Below, in pieces: positions 20,011 through 30,085 of a stretch of 64,000 bases of DNA. The translations under genes and the position numbers were made by a program. This stretch comes from Stigmatella aurantiaca DW4/3-1 (GTDB lineage Bacteria > Myxococcota > Myxococcia > Myxococcales > Myxococcaceae): NCBI RefSeq assembly GCF_000165485.1, contig NC_014623.1, forward strand, positions 2,127,501 to 2,191,500. The letters are read 5' to 3'. The notes below the pieces were generated by a model. It did not search any database and was not told the DNA's origin. It saw nothing but the letters and a program-made list of their open reading frames with translations. Within the stretch, counting starts at the first letter, position 1; the number at the start of each line of letters is the position of its first letter.

Positions 20011-23000
20011 TCAGTCCAGCAACTCCAGGAGGTCCGCCCGGGTGATGGCCGTGGCCCCGGAGGCGCCGCCGAGCGCCGCCTCGAAGAGGGCCCGCTTCTT
20101 CTCCTGCAGGGTGAGGATCTTCTCCTCCACCGTGCCTTGCGACACCAGCCGGTACACCATCACGGGCCGCTGCTGGCCAATGCGGTGCGCGCGGTCGGCG
20201 GCCTGTGCCTCCACGGAGGGGTTCCACCACGGGTCCACGAGGAAGACGTGGTCCGCCGCCGTGAGGTTGAGCCCCGTGGCGCCCGCCTTGAGCGAGATGA
20301 GCATCACCGGTGGGCCTTCCGGTGCCTGGAAGGAGGCGGCCACGCCGCCGCGGTCCGCCGTGCCGCCGTCCAGCCGGACGAACCCGATGCCTGCCTCCCT
20401 CAGCGCCGGCTCGATGAGATCCAGCATGGATGTCCACTGCGAGAAGACGAGCGCCTTGTGCCCGTCCTCCACCGCGGTGCCGAGCGCTTCGATCAGCGCC
20501 AGCACCTTGGAGGAGGTCTTCGCCTGCTGCCCTGGCACGAGGGCGGGGTGGCACGCCGCCTGGCGCAGCCGCAGGAGTGCCTCCAGCGCCTTCAGCACGC
20601 TGCCGCCCTCTTCGAGCTGGGACACCACCTCTTCGCGCGTGGCGGCATACACCGTGTCGTAGACGGCCCGCTCCGGCTCGGTGAGGGTGACGTGCCGCAC
20701 GGACTCGGTGCGTGGCGGAAGTTCGGGCGCCACGTCCCGCTTGAGCCGGCGCAGCACGAAGGGGCGGATGCGCGCGCGCAGCTGCTCGGCCGCGCCCTTC
20801 TGGTTGTCCGACACAGGCCGCGCCCACCGCTCGTCGAACGCCTTGCGTCCCCCGAGCAACCCTGGGTTGGTGAAGTGCATCAGGCTCCAGAGCTCTTCGA
20901 GCCGGTTCTCGATGGGGGTGCCGCTCAGGGCCACCCGGAAGGAGGCTTGCAGCCCGTACGCGGCGCGCGCCACCTGGCTGTCTGGGTTCTTGATGGCCTG
21001 GGCCTCGTCCAGCACCACCGTGTCCCACGCTTTCGCCCCGAGTGTCTCCGCGTCCAGGCGCAGCAGCGCATAGGTGGTGAGCGTCACATCCGCCGTCTCG
21101 TCCAGCGAGCGGCCGGGGCCGTGGTAGACGGAGACCTTCAGCGAGGGACGGAAGCGCTTCACCTCCGCGGCCCAGTTGGGAAGCACGCTCGTGGGCGCCA
21201 CCACCAGGGTGCCGGGCCCCAGCGTGCAGAGGGTCTGCAGCGTCTTGCCGAGCCCCATGTCGTCCGCCAGCACGCCGCCGAGGCCTGCCTGCCGCAGGAA
21301 GGTGAGCCAGCTGACGCCCTGCAATTGGTAGGGGCGCAGCGAGGCGGTGAGGTCCTTCGGAAGTTGCACCTCTGGCAGCTTCTCGAACCCCTGGACCAGC
21401 GGCGCCAACCGCTCGAGCCCGGGCGGGGGAGGGTGCTCCAGCGCGTCACACAGCCCGGTGAGTTGGGGGAGGGCGTGGTTGGCGATCCGCCCGTCCTTCC
21501 CGCGCGAGGCCAGCAGGTCCGCCACGCGTTGTCCGTGCGTCTTCAGCCACGCGGTGGGCAGCGGCGCCCACCCGCCGCCTTCCAGGGGCACCAGCCCCAG
21601 CCCCTCCTCCCAGGCGCGCATCACCGCGTCCGCGTCCACCGTGCGGGGCGCGCCCGGTCCGGCGCCCTCCACCTGGAAGTCGAGGGAGAAGCCCACTTGA
21701 GGCACACCGGTCTGCGAGGCGCCCGCGTCCACCGAGAGCATGGGGCGCAACTGCACATGGGGGCTCACCACGCGCGCGGCGTCCCCGGTCAGACCGCCGC
21801 GCCAGCGCCGCAGCTTGTCGGCGAGCTGCACCGCCTCCTTGCCTTGCACCGTCACGCGCCGGCCGGGCACCATGTTCAGTTCGTCGCGCAACTGGTGGAT
21901 GAGGGTCTGCTCGGCGGCCTCGTCGCGCACGGGCACCGCGCCCTTCAGGTACACCATGCGCCCGTTGTCGATGCGCACCGAGGGCGGAGAGCCATACACC
22001 AGCGTCGGCAGCACCGAGAGGCCGGAGTCCAACTGGTTGAGTTCCACGGAGATGCGAGGCTTGAGCGTGCGGTCGATGGGGGGCAGCCGCTGGCTCTTGA
22101 CGTCCACGGGCATGCGCCGGGCGAAGTCCGGAAGCACCTTGCCGGTGAGATCTCCGATCTGCGCGGGTGAGAAGGTGCGCTCCTGGGGCAGGTGCTCCAG
22201 CCGTGTCCCCGTGAGGGCCTGCTCGCCGAGCCGGCAGATCATCCCCCCACAGAGCGCCACCCCGGGGCTCACCACCTCGGTGATGCGCGGGTCCTTCTCC
22301 ACCTTGAGCACCGTCTGTTCGCCACGGTCCTCCACGGTGACGCGCGGGAGGAGGGGCTCGCTGGAGACGGACACGAGCACACCGTCGAAGAGCACGGTGC
22401 GTGCGGGCTCCAGCACCCGGAGGAGCGCCTCGAGCCGCTCGGGAGGGAGTGCCCCCCGCGTGGGCCGCAGCAGCAGCTTGTCCGCGAGCAGGTCGCATCG
22501 CTCCACTTGAATCCGGGCCGCCTCCACGGGGTTCTCCAGCAGCGACGTCAGGCTGCGCGCCAGGAGCCGGGCGGTGTTGTCCGGACGCACCAGCAGGCGC
22601 TCGAGTTGCAGGCCTCCATCCACGCGCTTGAAGCGGTACACCATGCGCTCGGGTTTCGGCGCGGCACCGGGACGGGCACTGGCGGCGGGCGCGGGGGAGC
22701 GTGGAGGCGGGGGGGCTCGTTGGGGGGAGGAACGCTGGGACACCGAGTGATGGAGGACGAGGGCCGCCGCCACCACATGCTCGCAGGGATCTACCCGGCC
22801 CTTGCAGTTACACTCCCAGACATCGTCCTCGGGGTAGAGCACGGTGGTCAGGGGCGCCGGACGGCCGGTCACGCGGACGCGCAGGACGGCCTCTTCTGAG
22901 CCGATGGACTGCACGGAGACGGCGCCCGCGCGGGCCAGCGCCGTCCCGGCAGACCAGGTGTCCGGGCGCGCTTCCTCCCGGACGGTATCAAGTAGCTCTG

Positions 23001-23013
23001 CGGTCACGGACAT
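20011..23013 (-). CDS. SWIM zinc finger plus SNF2-family helicase
   Basis: The 1000-residue protein has an N-terminal SWIM zinc finger (C68-x-C70-x6-C77-x-H79, in [15 protein letters not shown]). A large middle region of unknown fold follows. The SNF2 ATPase covers about residues 560-990: [12 protein letters not shown] (Walker A), DEAQAIKNP (DEAQ box), [31 protein letters not shown] and [21 protein letters not shown]. It is a full-length bacterial RapA/HepA-like SWI2 helicase. Such proteins translocate on DNA and act in transcription or repair. It is divergent from the membrane-protein gene at 23074. Confidence 0.95.
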   Translation of the reverse strand: MSVTAELLDTVREEARPDTWSAGTALARAGAVSVQSIGSEEAVLRVRVTGRPAPLTTVLYPEDDVWECNCKGRVDPCEHVVAAALVLHHSVSQRSSPQRAPPPPRSPAPAASARPGAAPKPERMVYRFKRVDGGLQLERLLVRPDNTARLLARSLTSLLENPVEAARIQVERCDLLADKLLLRPTRGALPPERLEALLRVLEPARTVLFDGVLVSVSSEPLLPRVTVEDRGEQTVLKVEKDPRITEVVSPGVALCGGMICRLGEQALTGTRLEHLPQERTFSPAQIGDLTGKVLPDFARRMPVDVKSQRLPPIDRTLKPRISVELNQLDSGLSVLPTLVYGSPPSVRIDNGRMVYLKGAVPVRDEAAEQTLIHQLRDELNMVPGRRVTVQGKEAVQLADKLRRWRGGLTGDAARVVSPHVQLRPMLSVDAGASQTGVPQVGFSLDFQVEGAGPGAPRTVDADAVMRAWEEGLGLVPLEGGGWAPLPTAWLKTHGQRVADLLASRGKDGRIANHALPQLTGLCDALEHPPPPGLERLAPLVQGFEKLPEVQLPKDLTASLRPYQLQGVSWLTFLRQAGLGGVLADDMGLGKTLQTLCTLGPGTLVVAPTSVLPNWAAEVKRFRPSLKVSVYHGPGRSLDETADVTLTTYALLRLDAETLGAKAWDTVVLDEAQAIKNPDSQVARAAYGLQASFRVALSGTPIENRLEELWSLMHFTNPGLLGGRKAFDERWARPVSDNQKGAAEQLRARIRPFVLRRLKRDVAPELPPRTESVRHVTLTEPERAVYDTVYAATREEVVSQLEEGGSVLKALEALLRLRQAACHPALVPGQQAKTSSKVLALIEALGTAVEDGHKALVFSQWTSMLDLIEPALREAGIGFVRLDGGTADRGGVAASFQAPEGPPVMLISLKAGATGLNLTAADHVFLVDPWWNPSVEAQAADRAHRIGQQRPVMVYRLVSQGTVEEKILTLQEKKRALFEAALGGASGATAITRADLLELLD

Positions 23014-23073
23014 GCGAGGCCCCCACCCCTAACCCCGCAGCAGCCCCTGCGCAACCGCCCTATACTGTCCGCA

Positions 23074-23661
23074 ATGGCACTCCTCATCGATCTGGCGATC
23101 CGGGCCAACATGGTGTTGGTGCCTGTGGGTTATCTCCTCTGGTTCTTCCGCCGTGAGCCCGAGGCCCAAGAGCGGCTCAGGGAGAACCGCAGGGCCCTGG
23201 TGCTCCTGGCCGTCTTCCTGCTCCTGACGGCCATCCCCTTTTTCTTCTGGTCCGAGCTTGGCCTCGGGGGGTCATTTCTGGATGTCCTGCTGGGCCTCAT
23301 CGAGACGTACCAGGTGCAGACCTTCCTGCCGCTCGAATACGGTGGCTGGGTGGCCGTGGCGCTCTTCCTGACGGCGGTGGCCTCGCGTCCGCAGGTCCGC
23401 CTGGCGGAAAGAGCCTTGATCTTTCTTCCCATCGGGCTCTACCTGCTTCTGCACGTCGTCCTGAATCGATGTGCCGCCTACTCCTTTGAAGGGCGAGTGG
23501 TGGTGCTCATCTGCAACCGGACCAAGCTTGCCACGAACAGCGGACTCATCGCCGTGAGCGCGATACTCGCCTTGATGCTCGCAATGCTCAGCCGGAAGGG
23601 CTACTGGCTGGGGCTCTTGTCCACGTTCATCGCCGCGGTCCTCTGCGGTTTGGCCTTCTAA
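23074..23661 (+). CDS. Multi-pass membrane protein, unknown function
   Basis: The 195-residue protein has about six hydrophobic segments (near residues 5-25, 45-65, 85-105, 112-132, 150-170 and 175-194), for example LVLLAVFLLLTAIPFFFW and ALIFLPIGLYLLLHVVL. No conserved family motif was recognised. One basic loop (RREPEAQERLRENRRA) follows the first helix. It starts 61 bases from the divergent helicase gene. Confidence 0.7.
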   Translation: MALLIDLAIRANMVLVPVGYLLWFFRREPEAQERLRENRRALVLLAVFLLLTAIPFFFWSELGLGGSFLDVLLGLIETYQVQTFLPLEYGGWVAVALFLTAVASRPQVRLAERALIFLPIGLYLLLHVVLNRCAAYSFEGRVVVLICNRTKLATNSGLIAVSAILALMLAMLSRKGYWLGLLSTFIAAVLCGLAF

Positions 23662-23699
23662 GGCATCTTCGCCTTTCAGAATAAAGTGTTTGCGCTCCT

Positions 23700-23729
23700 G
23701 GCCCGTTTTTCCCTTGAACAGGACGGGCC
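23700..23729. other. Hairpin between membrane protein and reductase genes
   Basis: GGCCCGT (23700-23706) and ACGGGCC (23723-23729) form a 7-bp perfect stem with a 16-base loop. No T-run follows on the plus strand. It may be a weak terminator for 23074-23661 or simply chance; it lies just before the ribosome-binding region of the next gene. Confidence 0.3.
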
Positions 23730-23763
23730 ATGATGGGGGCTCATCTTCCAAGGAGCACATGTC

Positions 23764-24777
23764 ATGAAGGCCATTGGGTACTACCAGCCCCTGCCCATCG
23801 AGAATCCCGAGTCGTTGCAGGACATCGTCCTGCCCGAGCCAGTGCCTGGCGAGCATGATCTGCTGGTCGAGGTCCGGGCGATCGCGGTCAACCCGGTCGA
23901 CACCAAGGTGCGCCGGGGCGCCACCCCGAAGCCGGGCGAGGCACGGGTGCCGGGGTGGGACGCGGCGGGCGTCGTCCGCTCCGTGGGCAGCCAGGTGACC
24001 CTGTTCAAGCCCGGCGACCGCGTCTGGTACGCGGGCGATCTCAACCGCCCTGGCAGCTACAGCGAGCGCCACCTGGTGGATGAGCGCATCGCGGGCCACA
24101 TGCCTGTGAGCCTGGACTTTGCCCATGCCGCCGCCTTGCCGTTGACCACGATCACCGCATGGGAGTTGCTGTTCGACCGGTTGCGCGTGCAGGACGCCGA
24201 CCCGGCGCAGAACAGCAGCGTGCTCGTGATTGGCGCGGCCGGCGGGGTCGGGTCGATCCTCGTCCAGCTGGCGCGGCAGCTGACCGGGCTCACGGTGATT
24301 GGCACGGCCTCACGGCCCGAGACGAGCGACTGGGTGCGGGGCCTGGGTGCGCACCACGTCATCGACCACGGCAAGCCGATCGCGGCGGAGCTCAAGCGCG
24401 CGGGACTGGGCGAGGTGTCCTATGCGATCAGCCTGACCCATACCAACATGCACTTCGCTCAGATCGTCGAGGCCCTCGCGCCCCAGGGAAAGGTGGCCTT
24501 GATCGATGACCCCGAACCGATCGATGTGCGCCTGCTCAAGCGCAAGAGCGCGTCGCTGCACTGGGAGTTGATGTTCACGCGCTCGATGTTCCAGACGGCG
24601 GACATGAAGCGGCAGCACGACCTGCTCGGCCGGGTGGCGGCCCTGATCGACGCCGGCACGCTCAAGACCACGTTCTCGGAGCACTTCGGGACGATCAACG
24701 CCAAGAACCTCCAGCGTGCACACGCCCTGATCGAGAGCAACAAGGCGCGCGGAAAGATCGTCCTGGAAGGCTTCTGA
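23764..24777 (+). CDS. Zinc-type alcohol dehydrogenase-like NADPH:quinone reductase family protein
   Basis: The 337-residue protein is a medium-chain dehydrogenase/reductase with the full two-domain layout. The N-terminal GroES-like domain includes VRAIAVNPVDTKVRRG and GWDAAGVVRSVG. The Rossmann domain has VIGAAGGVGSILVQLARQL for NAD(P)H. The catalytic-zinc cysteine and the four structural cysteines of classical alcohol dehydrogenases are absent, so it belongs to the zinc-independent quinone/enone reductase branch. AAGGAG lies shortly before the ATG. The likely role is NADPH reduction of quinones or reactive enones. Confidence 0.9.
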   Translation: MKAIGYYQPLPIENPESLQDIVLPEPVPGEHDLLVEVRAIAVNPVDTKVRRGATPKPGEARVPGWDAAGVVRSVGSQVTLFKPGDRVWYAGDLNRPGSYSERHLVDERIAGHMPVSLDFAHAAALPLTTITAWELLFDRLRVQDADPAQNSSVLVIGAAGGVGSILVQLARQLTGLTVIGTASRPETSDWVRGLGAHHVIDHGKPIAAELKRAGLGEVSYAISLTHTNMHFAQIVEALAPQGKVALIDDPEPIDVRLLKRKSASLHWELMFTRSMFQTADMKRQHDLLGRVAALIDAGTLKTTFSEHFGTINAKNLQRAHALIESNKARGKIVLEGF

Positions 24778-24922
24778 CCCCTGGGGCTCCATACAGCGGT
24801 GGCCAGGAGCGGGCGGCCGTAGGATGCTCTGCGCTCCAGGGGCTCCAGGACATGGGGGCACTGGGCGCCGCGCGGCGGCGACACCACGGGCCCGGGGCTT
24901 CCGGGACACATCGGGAGAGGAC

Positions 24923-25798
24923 ATGGGGTACCGCTCTGTATTCGCGCCGGACTGTTTCAAGGACCGAACCATTGTCGTGACGGGCGGTGGCAGTGGCATC
25001 GGCCGTTGCACGGCGCACGAGTTGGCGTCGCTCGGGGCGCACGTCGTGCTGGTGGGGCGCAAGCAGGACAAGCTGGAGCAGGTCGCCGCGGAGCTTCGCG
25101 AGGACGGTGGAGCCTGCTCGCTGGAGGTGCTCGACATCCGCGATGAGGAGGGGGTGAAGGCCACGGTGGGCCGCATCGTCGCGGCGCGCGGCCGCATCCA
25201 CGGGCTGGTGAACAACGCGGGCGGGCAGTTCCCCTCGCCGCTGGCCGCCATCTCGAAGAAGGGCTTCGATGCGGTGGTCTCCACCAACCTGACGGGCGGC
25301 TTCCTGATGGCCCGGGAGGTGTACCTTCAGTCCATGAGCACGCATGGCGGCGCCATCGTCAACATGTTGGCGGACGCCTGGGGCGGCATGCCGAACATGG
25401 GGCACTCGGGGGCGGCGCGCATGGGCATGCTCAACCTGACGCAGACGGCGGCGGTGGAGTGGGCGGCCGCGGGCGTGCGCGTCAACGCGGTGGCGCCGGG
25501 CTGGGTGGCATCGAGCGGCATGGACAGCTACCAGGACGAGGGCGTCAAGGCGCTCATCCCGCTGCTGAAGAAGGAAGTGCCGTTGCAGCGGCTCGCCACG
25601 GAGGCCGAGGTGAGCGGCGCCATCGTCTTCCTGCTCACGGACGTCGCCGCGTTCATCACCGGCGAGGTCATCAAGATTGACGGTGGCGCGTCGTGCAACA
25701 CCAAGATCTTCCCCTTGCAGGAGACCTCGGCGTCCCGGCCGTACGAGGGCTTTCACCGCGCGGCAGCGCCTCGAATCCTGGGCGGCGGCAAGAAATAG
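24923..25798 (+). CDS. SDR reductase resembling trans-2-enoyl-CoA reductase (PECR/DECR type)
   Basis: The 291-residue protein starts at ATG 24923 behind GGGAGAGG. The cofactor site is TGGGSGIGR, with NNAGG further on. The usual Ser and Tyr-x3-Lys catalytic residues are absent: the active-site segment reads NMLADAWGGMPNMGHSGAAR. The (A/V)H-(S/T)-GAAR pattern is that of peroxisomal trans-2-enoyl-CoA reductase and related dienoyl-CoA reductases. AFITGEVIKIDGG closes the fold. The likely substrate is an unsaturated acyl-CoA, which suits fatty-acid turnover. It is convergent with a second, classical SDR. Confidence 0.85.
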   Translation: MGYRSVFAPDCFKDRTIVVTGGGSGIGRCTAHELASLGAHVVLVGRKQDKLEQVAAELREDGGACSLEVLDIRDEEGVKATVGRIVAARGRIHGLVNNAGGQFPSPLAAISKKGFDAVVSTNLTGGFLMAREVYLQSMSTHGGAIVNMLADAWGGMPNMGHSGAARMGMLNLTQTAAVEWAAAGVRVNAVAPGWVASSGMDSYQDEGVKALIPLLKKEVPLQRLATEAEVSGAIVFLLTDVAAFITGEVIKIDGGASCNTKIFPLQETSASRPYEGFHRAAAPRILGGGKK

Positions 25799-25808
25799 AG
25801 CCGGAGGT

Positions 25809-26570
25809 TCAAATCGCCGTGGCGCCACCGTCCACCGGCAGGGCGATGCCGGTGGTGAAGCTGGCGGCGTCGCTGCACAGGTAGATCACCGCCGCGGCGA
25901 CCTCCTCGGCCTTGCCGATCCGTCCGATGGGGTGCACGGTGGCGGCGAACTGGGCCTTGCGTGGATCGGCCTCGTGGGCACGGCGGTACATGTCGGTGTC
26001 GATCACCGCGGGACAGACGGCGTTGATCCGGATGTTCTTCTTCCCGTACTCGACCGCCACCGATTTGGTCAGACCAATCACCGCGTGCTTGGAGGCAGCG
26101 TAGAGGCTCATTTTGGGTGCTCCCCCCAGACCGGCCACGGAGGAGGCATTGACGATGGCTCCTCCACCTTGGGCGAGCATCACCGGAATCTGGTGCTTCA
26201 TGCACAGCCAGACCCCTTTGACGTTCACCCCCATGATGGCGTCGAACTCGGCCTCGCTTCCGTCGGCCAGTTTGCCCTTCTCGATGTCGATGCCAGCGTT
26301 GTTGAAGGCATAGTCGAGGCGCCCGTAGGCCGCCACGGTGCCTTCGATCAGTGCACGGACCTCGGAAGCGCGGGTGACGTCACAGCGGATGAAGCGGGCC
26401 TCTCCTCCGGCCGCGCGGATCTGCCCGACGGTGGCTTCGCCCCCGGCCACGTCGATATCGGAGATCATGACCTTGATGCCCTCGCGGGCGAACGCCAGGG
26501 CCGTGGCGCGGCCGATGCCTGCGGCGGCGCCAGTGACCAGGGCGGCCTGGCCAGAAAGCAAACGGCTCAT
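25809..26570 (-). CDS. Classical short-chain dehydrogenase/reductase
   Basis: The 253-residue protein has all classical SDR features: TGAAAGIGR (dinucleotide site), NNAG, Ser in NASSVAG and the catalytic YAASK. The PVDGGATA end is typical. An aspartate at the end of the second strand (ISDID) suggests NAD preference. The substrate is not identifiable. Its stop is 11 bases from the stop of the convergent PECR-like SDR, leaving little room for a terminator. Confidence 0.92.
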   Translation of the reverse strand: MSRLLSGQAALVTGAAAGIGRATALAFAREGIKVMISDIDVAGGEATVGQIRAAGGEARFIRCDVTRASEVRALIEGTVAAYGRLDYAFNNAGIDIEKGKLADGSEAEFDAIMGVNVKGVWLCMKHQIPVMLAQGGGAIVNASSVAGLGGAPKMSLYAASKHAVIGLTKSVAVEYGKKNIRINAVCPAVIDTDMYRRAHEADPRKAQFAATVHPIGRIGKAEEVAAAVIYLCSDAASFTTGIALPVDGGATAI

Positions 26571-26691
26571 CGGGAACGGACTCCTCGTGTGGGTGAATGC
26601 TTGCGCAGTCTAAGCTCCCGGACATGGATGTTGAGCACCTTCTCGTCTCCCAGAGGGGTGCGTGAGTCAGAGGAGGGAGCCTCGGGTGGAT

Positions 26692-26709
26692 GGCCGCCCG
26701 TGGGCGGCC
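26692..26709. other. GC-rich palindrome in a 278-base intergenic stretch
   Basis: GGCCGCCC and GGGCGGCC are separated by two bases. The stretch between the SDR start (26570) and the MFS stop (26849) otherwise shows no gene. The palindrome could be part of the MFS terminator or an upstream site for the SDR gene. No T-run is present. Confidence 0.35.
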
Positions 26710-26848
26710 GTTGGCTCAAACCTGTAGGACAAGCAGACAGGATGGGACGATTCGGCTCCGACAGCCTCTCCCTGGCGTCCTCATGCTCCGAGGTGGGGTA
26801 AGAGGAGGGAGGGTGTTCGTCCTCGATGTCCGAGCGCTTGGCGCACCC

Positions 26849-28123
26849 TCAGGCCGTCGCGCGACGCGTTCTCCTGAAGAGGAACGCGATGACGGCGAGG
26901 AAGGCCACGGCGGCGGTGCCGAGCGAGACGTGGATTCCCACCGCGCTTCCGAACAGGCCGACCACGATGCCGCTGAAGGCTCGCAGGCCCAGGGCCGCCA
27001 TCGCGAAGAGGCCGAGCACGCGGCCTCGAATTGCGTCGGGTGCATTGAGCTGCACGAGGGCTTGCGTCATGCTGCTGAAGGAGAGTTCGAAGAAGCCCGC
27101 GATGAAGAGCAGCGCGATCGCCACCCCGTAGACGTGCACCGTCGCGAAACCGAAGAGCGCGGCACCCCACAAGAGCGCCAGCGTCATCGCGTTTGTGGGC
27201 GTCATTTGGAGCCAGGTTCCCCGCGTCTCGAGGAGAATGCCGGCGAGCAACGCGCCTGCCGCATCGGCGGCCAGCAGGGCGGTATAGGCCGCGCCCGGGT
27301 CGCCGTGACCGAGGTCATCGGCAAAGCCCGGCATCTGTGCGTGGTAGCTGCTGCCGATGAAGAACGACGCGGCGCCTGCGAGCAGCACCATTCCGGACAC
27401 GATGGGAAGACCGCGAACGTCACGCACCGTCTGGAGGATGTCGGCGATCCCTCGCACCGCCCGCTTTGCCCCGGGCGCCACGCCTCGGTGGTGGCGGCCG
27501 TACGGCGCGCGGATGAGCCAGATCATCAAAGGCAGATAGAAAATGACGTTGAGGAAGATGCCCCAGGTGGGCCCGAGCACACGCATGATGAGGCTGCCGA
27601 CGCCAGGCCCCACCAGCACGCCGAGGTAGCGCGCCGTCGCATTTAAACGCACGGCGCTGGCAAGAGAAGTGGGCCCGACAATGTCGTAGAGCAGCATCTG
27701 GCTGGACGTGCTCCAGAGCACGCCGGCGCACCCGTGGATCGTGAGCAGCACCATCGCGTGCCAGACCTGGAGCGAGGCCGTGAGGAAGAAGTAGCCCCAG
27801 CCCAGCGACGCGATGATGAAGAGCACCATCCCGATTTGAATGAGCCGCCGTGAATCGAAGCGGTCATTCAGCGCGCCGACGGGCACCGAGAGCAGCAGGA
27901 AGGGCAGCCAGTGGGAGATCACCGCGAAGCCCCCCAGCGCCGCGGAGTGAAACTTCTGGAACGCCACCCAGTAGCTGATGACGTGCTCGATGTTGTCGGC
28001 CATCATCGCCAACATGAACGTCACGAGGAATGCGACGTAGCCGGGAGTCCGCAGGGCGCTGGCCGGAGGGGCGGGGGAAGGGGAAGCGGTCACACCCTCC
28101 CTATAGCGCGGACAACGTCCCAT
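26849..28123 (-). CDS. MFS transporter
   Basis: The 424-residue protein has twelve hydrophobic segments and the major-facilitator loop motif after helix 2 (PVGALNDRFDSRRL), with a second, degenerate loop copy near the middle. It belongs to the enterobactin-exporter/EntS-like or DHA3-type efflux group. The substrate is unknown. The ATG at 28123 was chosen; a GTG ten codons further in is preceded by AGGGAGG but too closely. It is divergent from the MOSC gene, with under 40 bases between proposed starts. Confidence 0.85.
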   Translation of the reverse strand: MGRCPRYREGVTASPSPAPPASALRTPGYVAFLVTFMLAMMADNIEHVISYWVAFQKFHSAALGGFAVISHWLPFLLLSVPVGALNDRFDSRRLIQIGMVLFIIASLGWGYFFLTASLQVWHAMVLLTIHGCAGVLWSTSSQMLLYDIVGPTSLASAVRLNATARYLGVLVGPGVGSLIMRVLGPTWGIFLNVIFYLPLMIWLIRAPYGRHHRGVAPGAKRAVRGIADILQTVRDVRGLPIVSGMVLLAGAASFFIGSSYHAQMPGFADDLGHGDPGAAYTALLAADAAGALLAGILLETRGTWLQMTPTNAMTLALLWGAALFGFATVHVYGVAIALLFIAGFFELSFSSMTQALVQLNAPDAIRGRVLGLFAMAALGLRAFSGIVVGLFGSAVGIHVSLGTAAVAFLAVIAFLFRRTRRATA

Positions 28124-28159
28124 GTTGTGACGGATGTGGGCCTGGAGCAGAATCCGCGA

Positions 28160-28642
28160 GTGGACAGACCCTCTGGAGTCGTTCGTGCCTTGCTGCTTGC
28201 TGAGCAGCGAGGCACGCCCATGAAGCGAGTCCCTGAAGCCGAGGCCGTGGAAGGCCGGGGCTTCGTGGGCGACCGTCATGGCAAGAAGAAACCCCATGGC
28301 AAACGGCAGCTGCTGTTGCTCGACGAGGCCTCCCTGCACGCCTTGCGGATGGCGCCGGGCCAGCTGAAGGAGAACCTGGTGATGGCCGGGCTTCCGCTCG
28401 AGTCTCTGCCCGCGGGCCAGCGCCTGGGGTTGGGGGAGCAGGTGGTGGTGGAACTGACGGAGCCGTGCGTGCCCTGCTCGAAGCTGGAGCTGATCCGCCC
28501 GGGCCTGCTCAAGGAGTCCTGGGGCCAACGAGGTCAGCTCGCCAAGGTGCTCCGGGGTGGCACCGTGAGGGAAGGCGACGGCGTGCGCCTGCTCGACGTC
28601 AATCCGGAGGCTCCGCGCCCCATCCGGCCCAAGTTGCCCTGA
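28160..28642 (+). CDS. MOSC domain protein
   Basis: The 160-residue protein is a single MOSC (molybdenum cofactor sulfurase C-terminal) domain: GRGFVGDRHG near the N-terminus, the PGQLKENLVMAG segment and the conserved cysteine region EPCVPCSKLE. MOSC proteins bind a molybdenum cofactor or transfer sulfur. The start is uncertain: GTG at 28160 is taken, but a GTG eleven codons upstream is also possible. A link with the molybdenum hydroxylase at 4465-7911 is only speculative. Confidence 0.85.
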   Translation: MDRPSGVVRALLLAEQRGTPMKRVPEAEAVEGRGFVGDRHGKKKPHGKRQLLLLDEASLHALRMAPGQLKENLVMAGLPLESLPAGQRLGLGEQVVVELTEPCVPCSKLELIRPGLLKESWGQRGQLAKVLRGGTVREGDGVRLLDVNPEAPRPIRPKLP

Positions 28643-28657
28643 GGTCCAGCGTGACTC

Positions 28658-30085
28658 TCAATGGCAAGGCGCACTGCAAGTGTTGGAGCCTTGTGTCGAA
28701 GTAGGCTGGCGCTTGGGGGCGAAGGCGGGGGCGTAGCATCGGCCCTTATATGTATAGCCGTCCTCACCGTTTGCCTCACACGTGTCAGCGTCCATGGCGA
28801 GTTGTACCCAGCACCCTCCGTTGATGGCGATCTGGCCTCTTCGGGGGCATCGGTTGTTCGCATCCGGCTTGTGCTGCCCCGGAAAAGGTTTGGGGGGAAG
28901 CTCCAGCGCAATGCGCTCCGAGGAAGAGGGGGTTTGGTCAGATGCACGGGGAACCGTTAGTGAGGCATCTCCCAGGGCGACACTGCCCGCCTCGTGGGCG
29001 CTTGCGTGTTCAGTGGCCCGCGTTCGCGAGAAGGAGCTGTCGGCTCTCTGGAACACGTTCCATCCGAGCCAGAGGAGCAGCAAAACCAACGCGCCCATGG
29101 GCAAGTGTGCCCGGAGCAGTGCTTGTCTGGGGCGCTTTGTCTTCTCACCCGCGCGAGCTGCGGCGAGTTCCAGGGCTTCACCCAACGCCTTGGCCGTACC
29201 GCGTGTCTCGGGCTGCGGGGAGAGCATGCGCTGAACGAGGGCTGCGAGGTCGGGTGCTACCTGGGGCTTGAGTCTTTGAAGTGACCAGGGCCCCGCGTCT
29301 CCGGGCTCCCAGGCAGGTGCTTCCGCCGAAGGAAGCTGCGTGGGCGGGTAGTGGCCGGTGAGCAGCCGGTACGCCGTGACACCCAGGGAGAAGAGGTCGT
29401 CAGAGGGCCGGGCCACATAGCGGGATTCGGGCTCGTGGATGAAGCGGAAGGCGAATCGCGAGGCCTCGGGAGAACGGTAGGGGAGGGTGGCAGGTGGCAT
29501 GGAGCGCCAGGTGAGGCGTTCCGAGCCTTGGTAGTCGCCGGAGCCGAAGTCGGTCAGGAACGGCCTGCCATCCGAAGCGCGAATCAGGATGTTGCCGCCT
29601 TTCACGTCGCGATGAATGGCGTGGGCGGCATGGATGGCCTGGAGGGCGCGGGCCAACTGGGCAAGTACCTGAAGAAGCTCCCGGGACGAGGGATTGCGCG
29701 CTTGGGCCCAGTCATACAGGGAAATGCCCTCGACCCATTGCATGGCGAGAAAAGGGTGGCGGGTGCCGGCCGGGTGCTTCCAATGCCCGTGGCCGATGAG
29801 GCGAGGGATGCAGGGATGGCGGAGGCGGGAGAGCAACTCCGCCTCGCGAGCGAAACGAGGGTCTTCTGGGAGGAGGGACAGCTTGAGCGCCACGGGGGGC
29901 CGTTGGGGCCACCTCGCCCGCACGGCTTGGTAGACGGCGCCATAAGCCCCTTGGCCATGCCAGCGCACCACGCGCCAAGGGCCCACCCGGGTTCCCTCCG
30001 GGAGGGGCGCGAGCAACCTCCCGGGGTCGCACGTGTTCTGCATGGAGTCTCTCGAATCAGTCCAAACCGTGAGACAGGCCGTCAT
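28658..30085 (-). CDS. Serine/threonine protein kinase with cysteine-rich C-terminal tail
   Basis: The 475-residue protein has a complete kinase domain: GQGAYGAVYQA (44-54), K68 in VALKL, H158-R159-D160 and D179-F180-G181. One transmembrane helix (about residues 325-345, MGALVLLLLWLGWNVF) leads to an external region ending in a 70-residue Cys-rich tail (RCPRRGQ, INGGCWVQL, DTCEANGEDGYTYKGRCY). This tail type recurs in myxobacterial kinases and may be a sensor. The ATG at 30085 overlaps the stop of the upstream GNAT gene (ATGA). An internal ATG at 30043 is possible. Confidence 0.9.
   Translation of the reverse strand: MTACLTVWTDSRDSMQNTCDPGRLLAPLPEGTRVGPWRVVRWHGQGAYGAVYQAVRARWPQRPPVALKLSLLPEDPRFAREAELLSRLRHPCIPRLIGHGHWKHPAGTRHPFLAMQWVEGISLYDWAQARNPSSRELLQVLAQLARALQAIHAAHAIHRDVKGGNILIRASDGRPFLTDFGSGDYQGSERLTWRSMPPATLPYRSPEASRFAFRFIHEPESRYVARPSDDLFSLGVTAYRLLTGHYPPTQLPSAEAPAWEPGDAGPWSLQRLKPQVAPDLAALVQRMLSPQPETRGTAKALGEALELAAARAGEKTKRPRQALLRAHLPMGALVLLLLWLGWNVFQRADSSFSRTRATEHASAHEAGSVALGDASLTVPRASDQTPSSSERIALELPPKPFPGQHKPDANNRCPRRGQIAINGGCWVQLAMDADTCEANGEDGYTYKGRCYAPAFAPKRQPTSTQGSNTCSAPCH

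Noticed and set aside
19292-21028. 578-codon minus-strand frame across the helicase end
   Set aside because: It overlaps the SNF2 helicase in another frame and the opposite-strand secreted protein; composition is of the shadow type.
25804-25820. GGTTCAAATC resembling a tRNA T-loop
   Set aside because: It lies at the end of the SDR gene and no acceptor, D-arm or anticodon arm can be folded around it.
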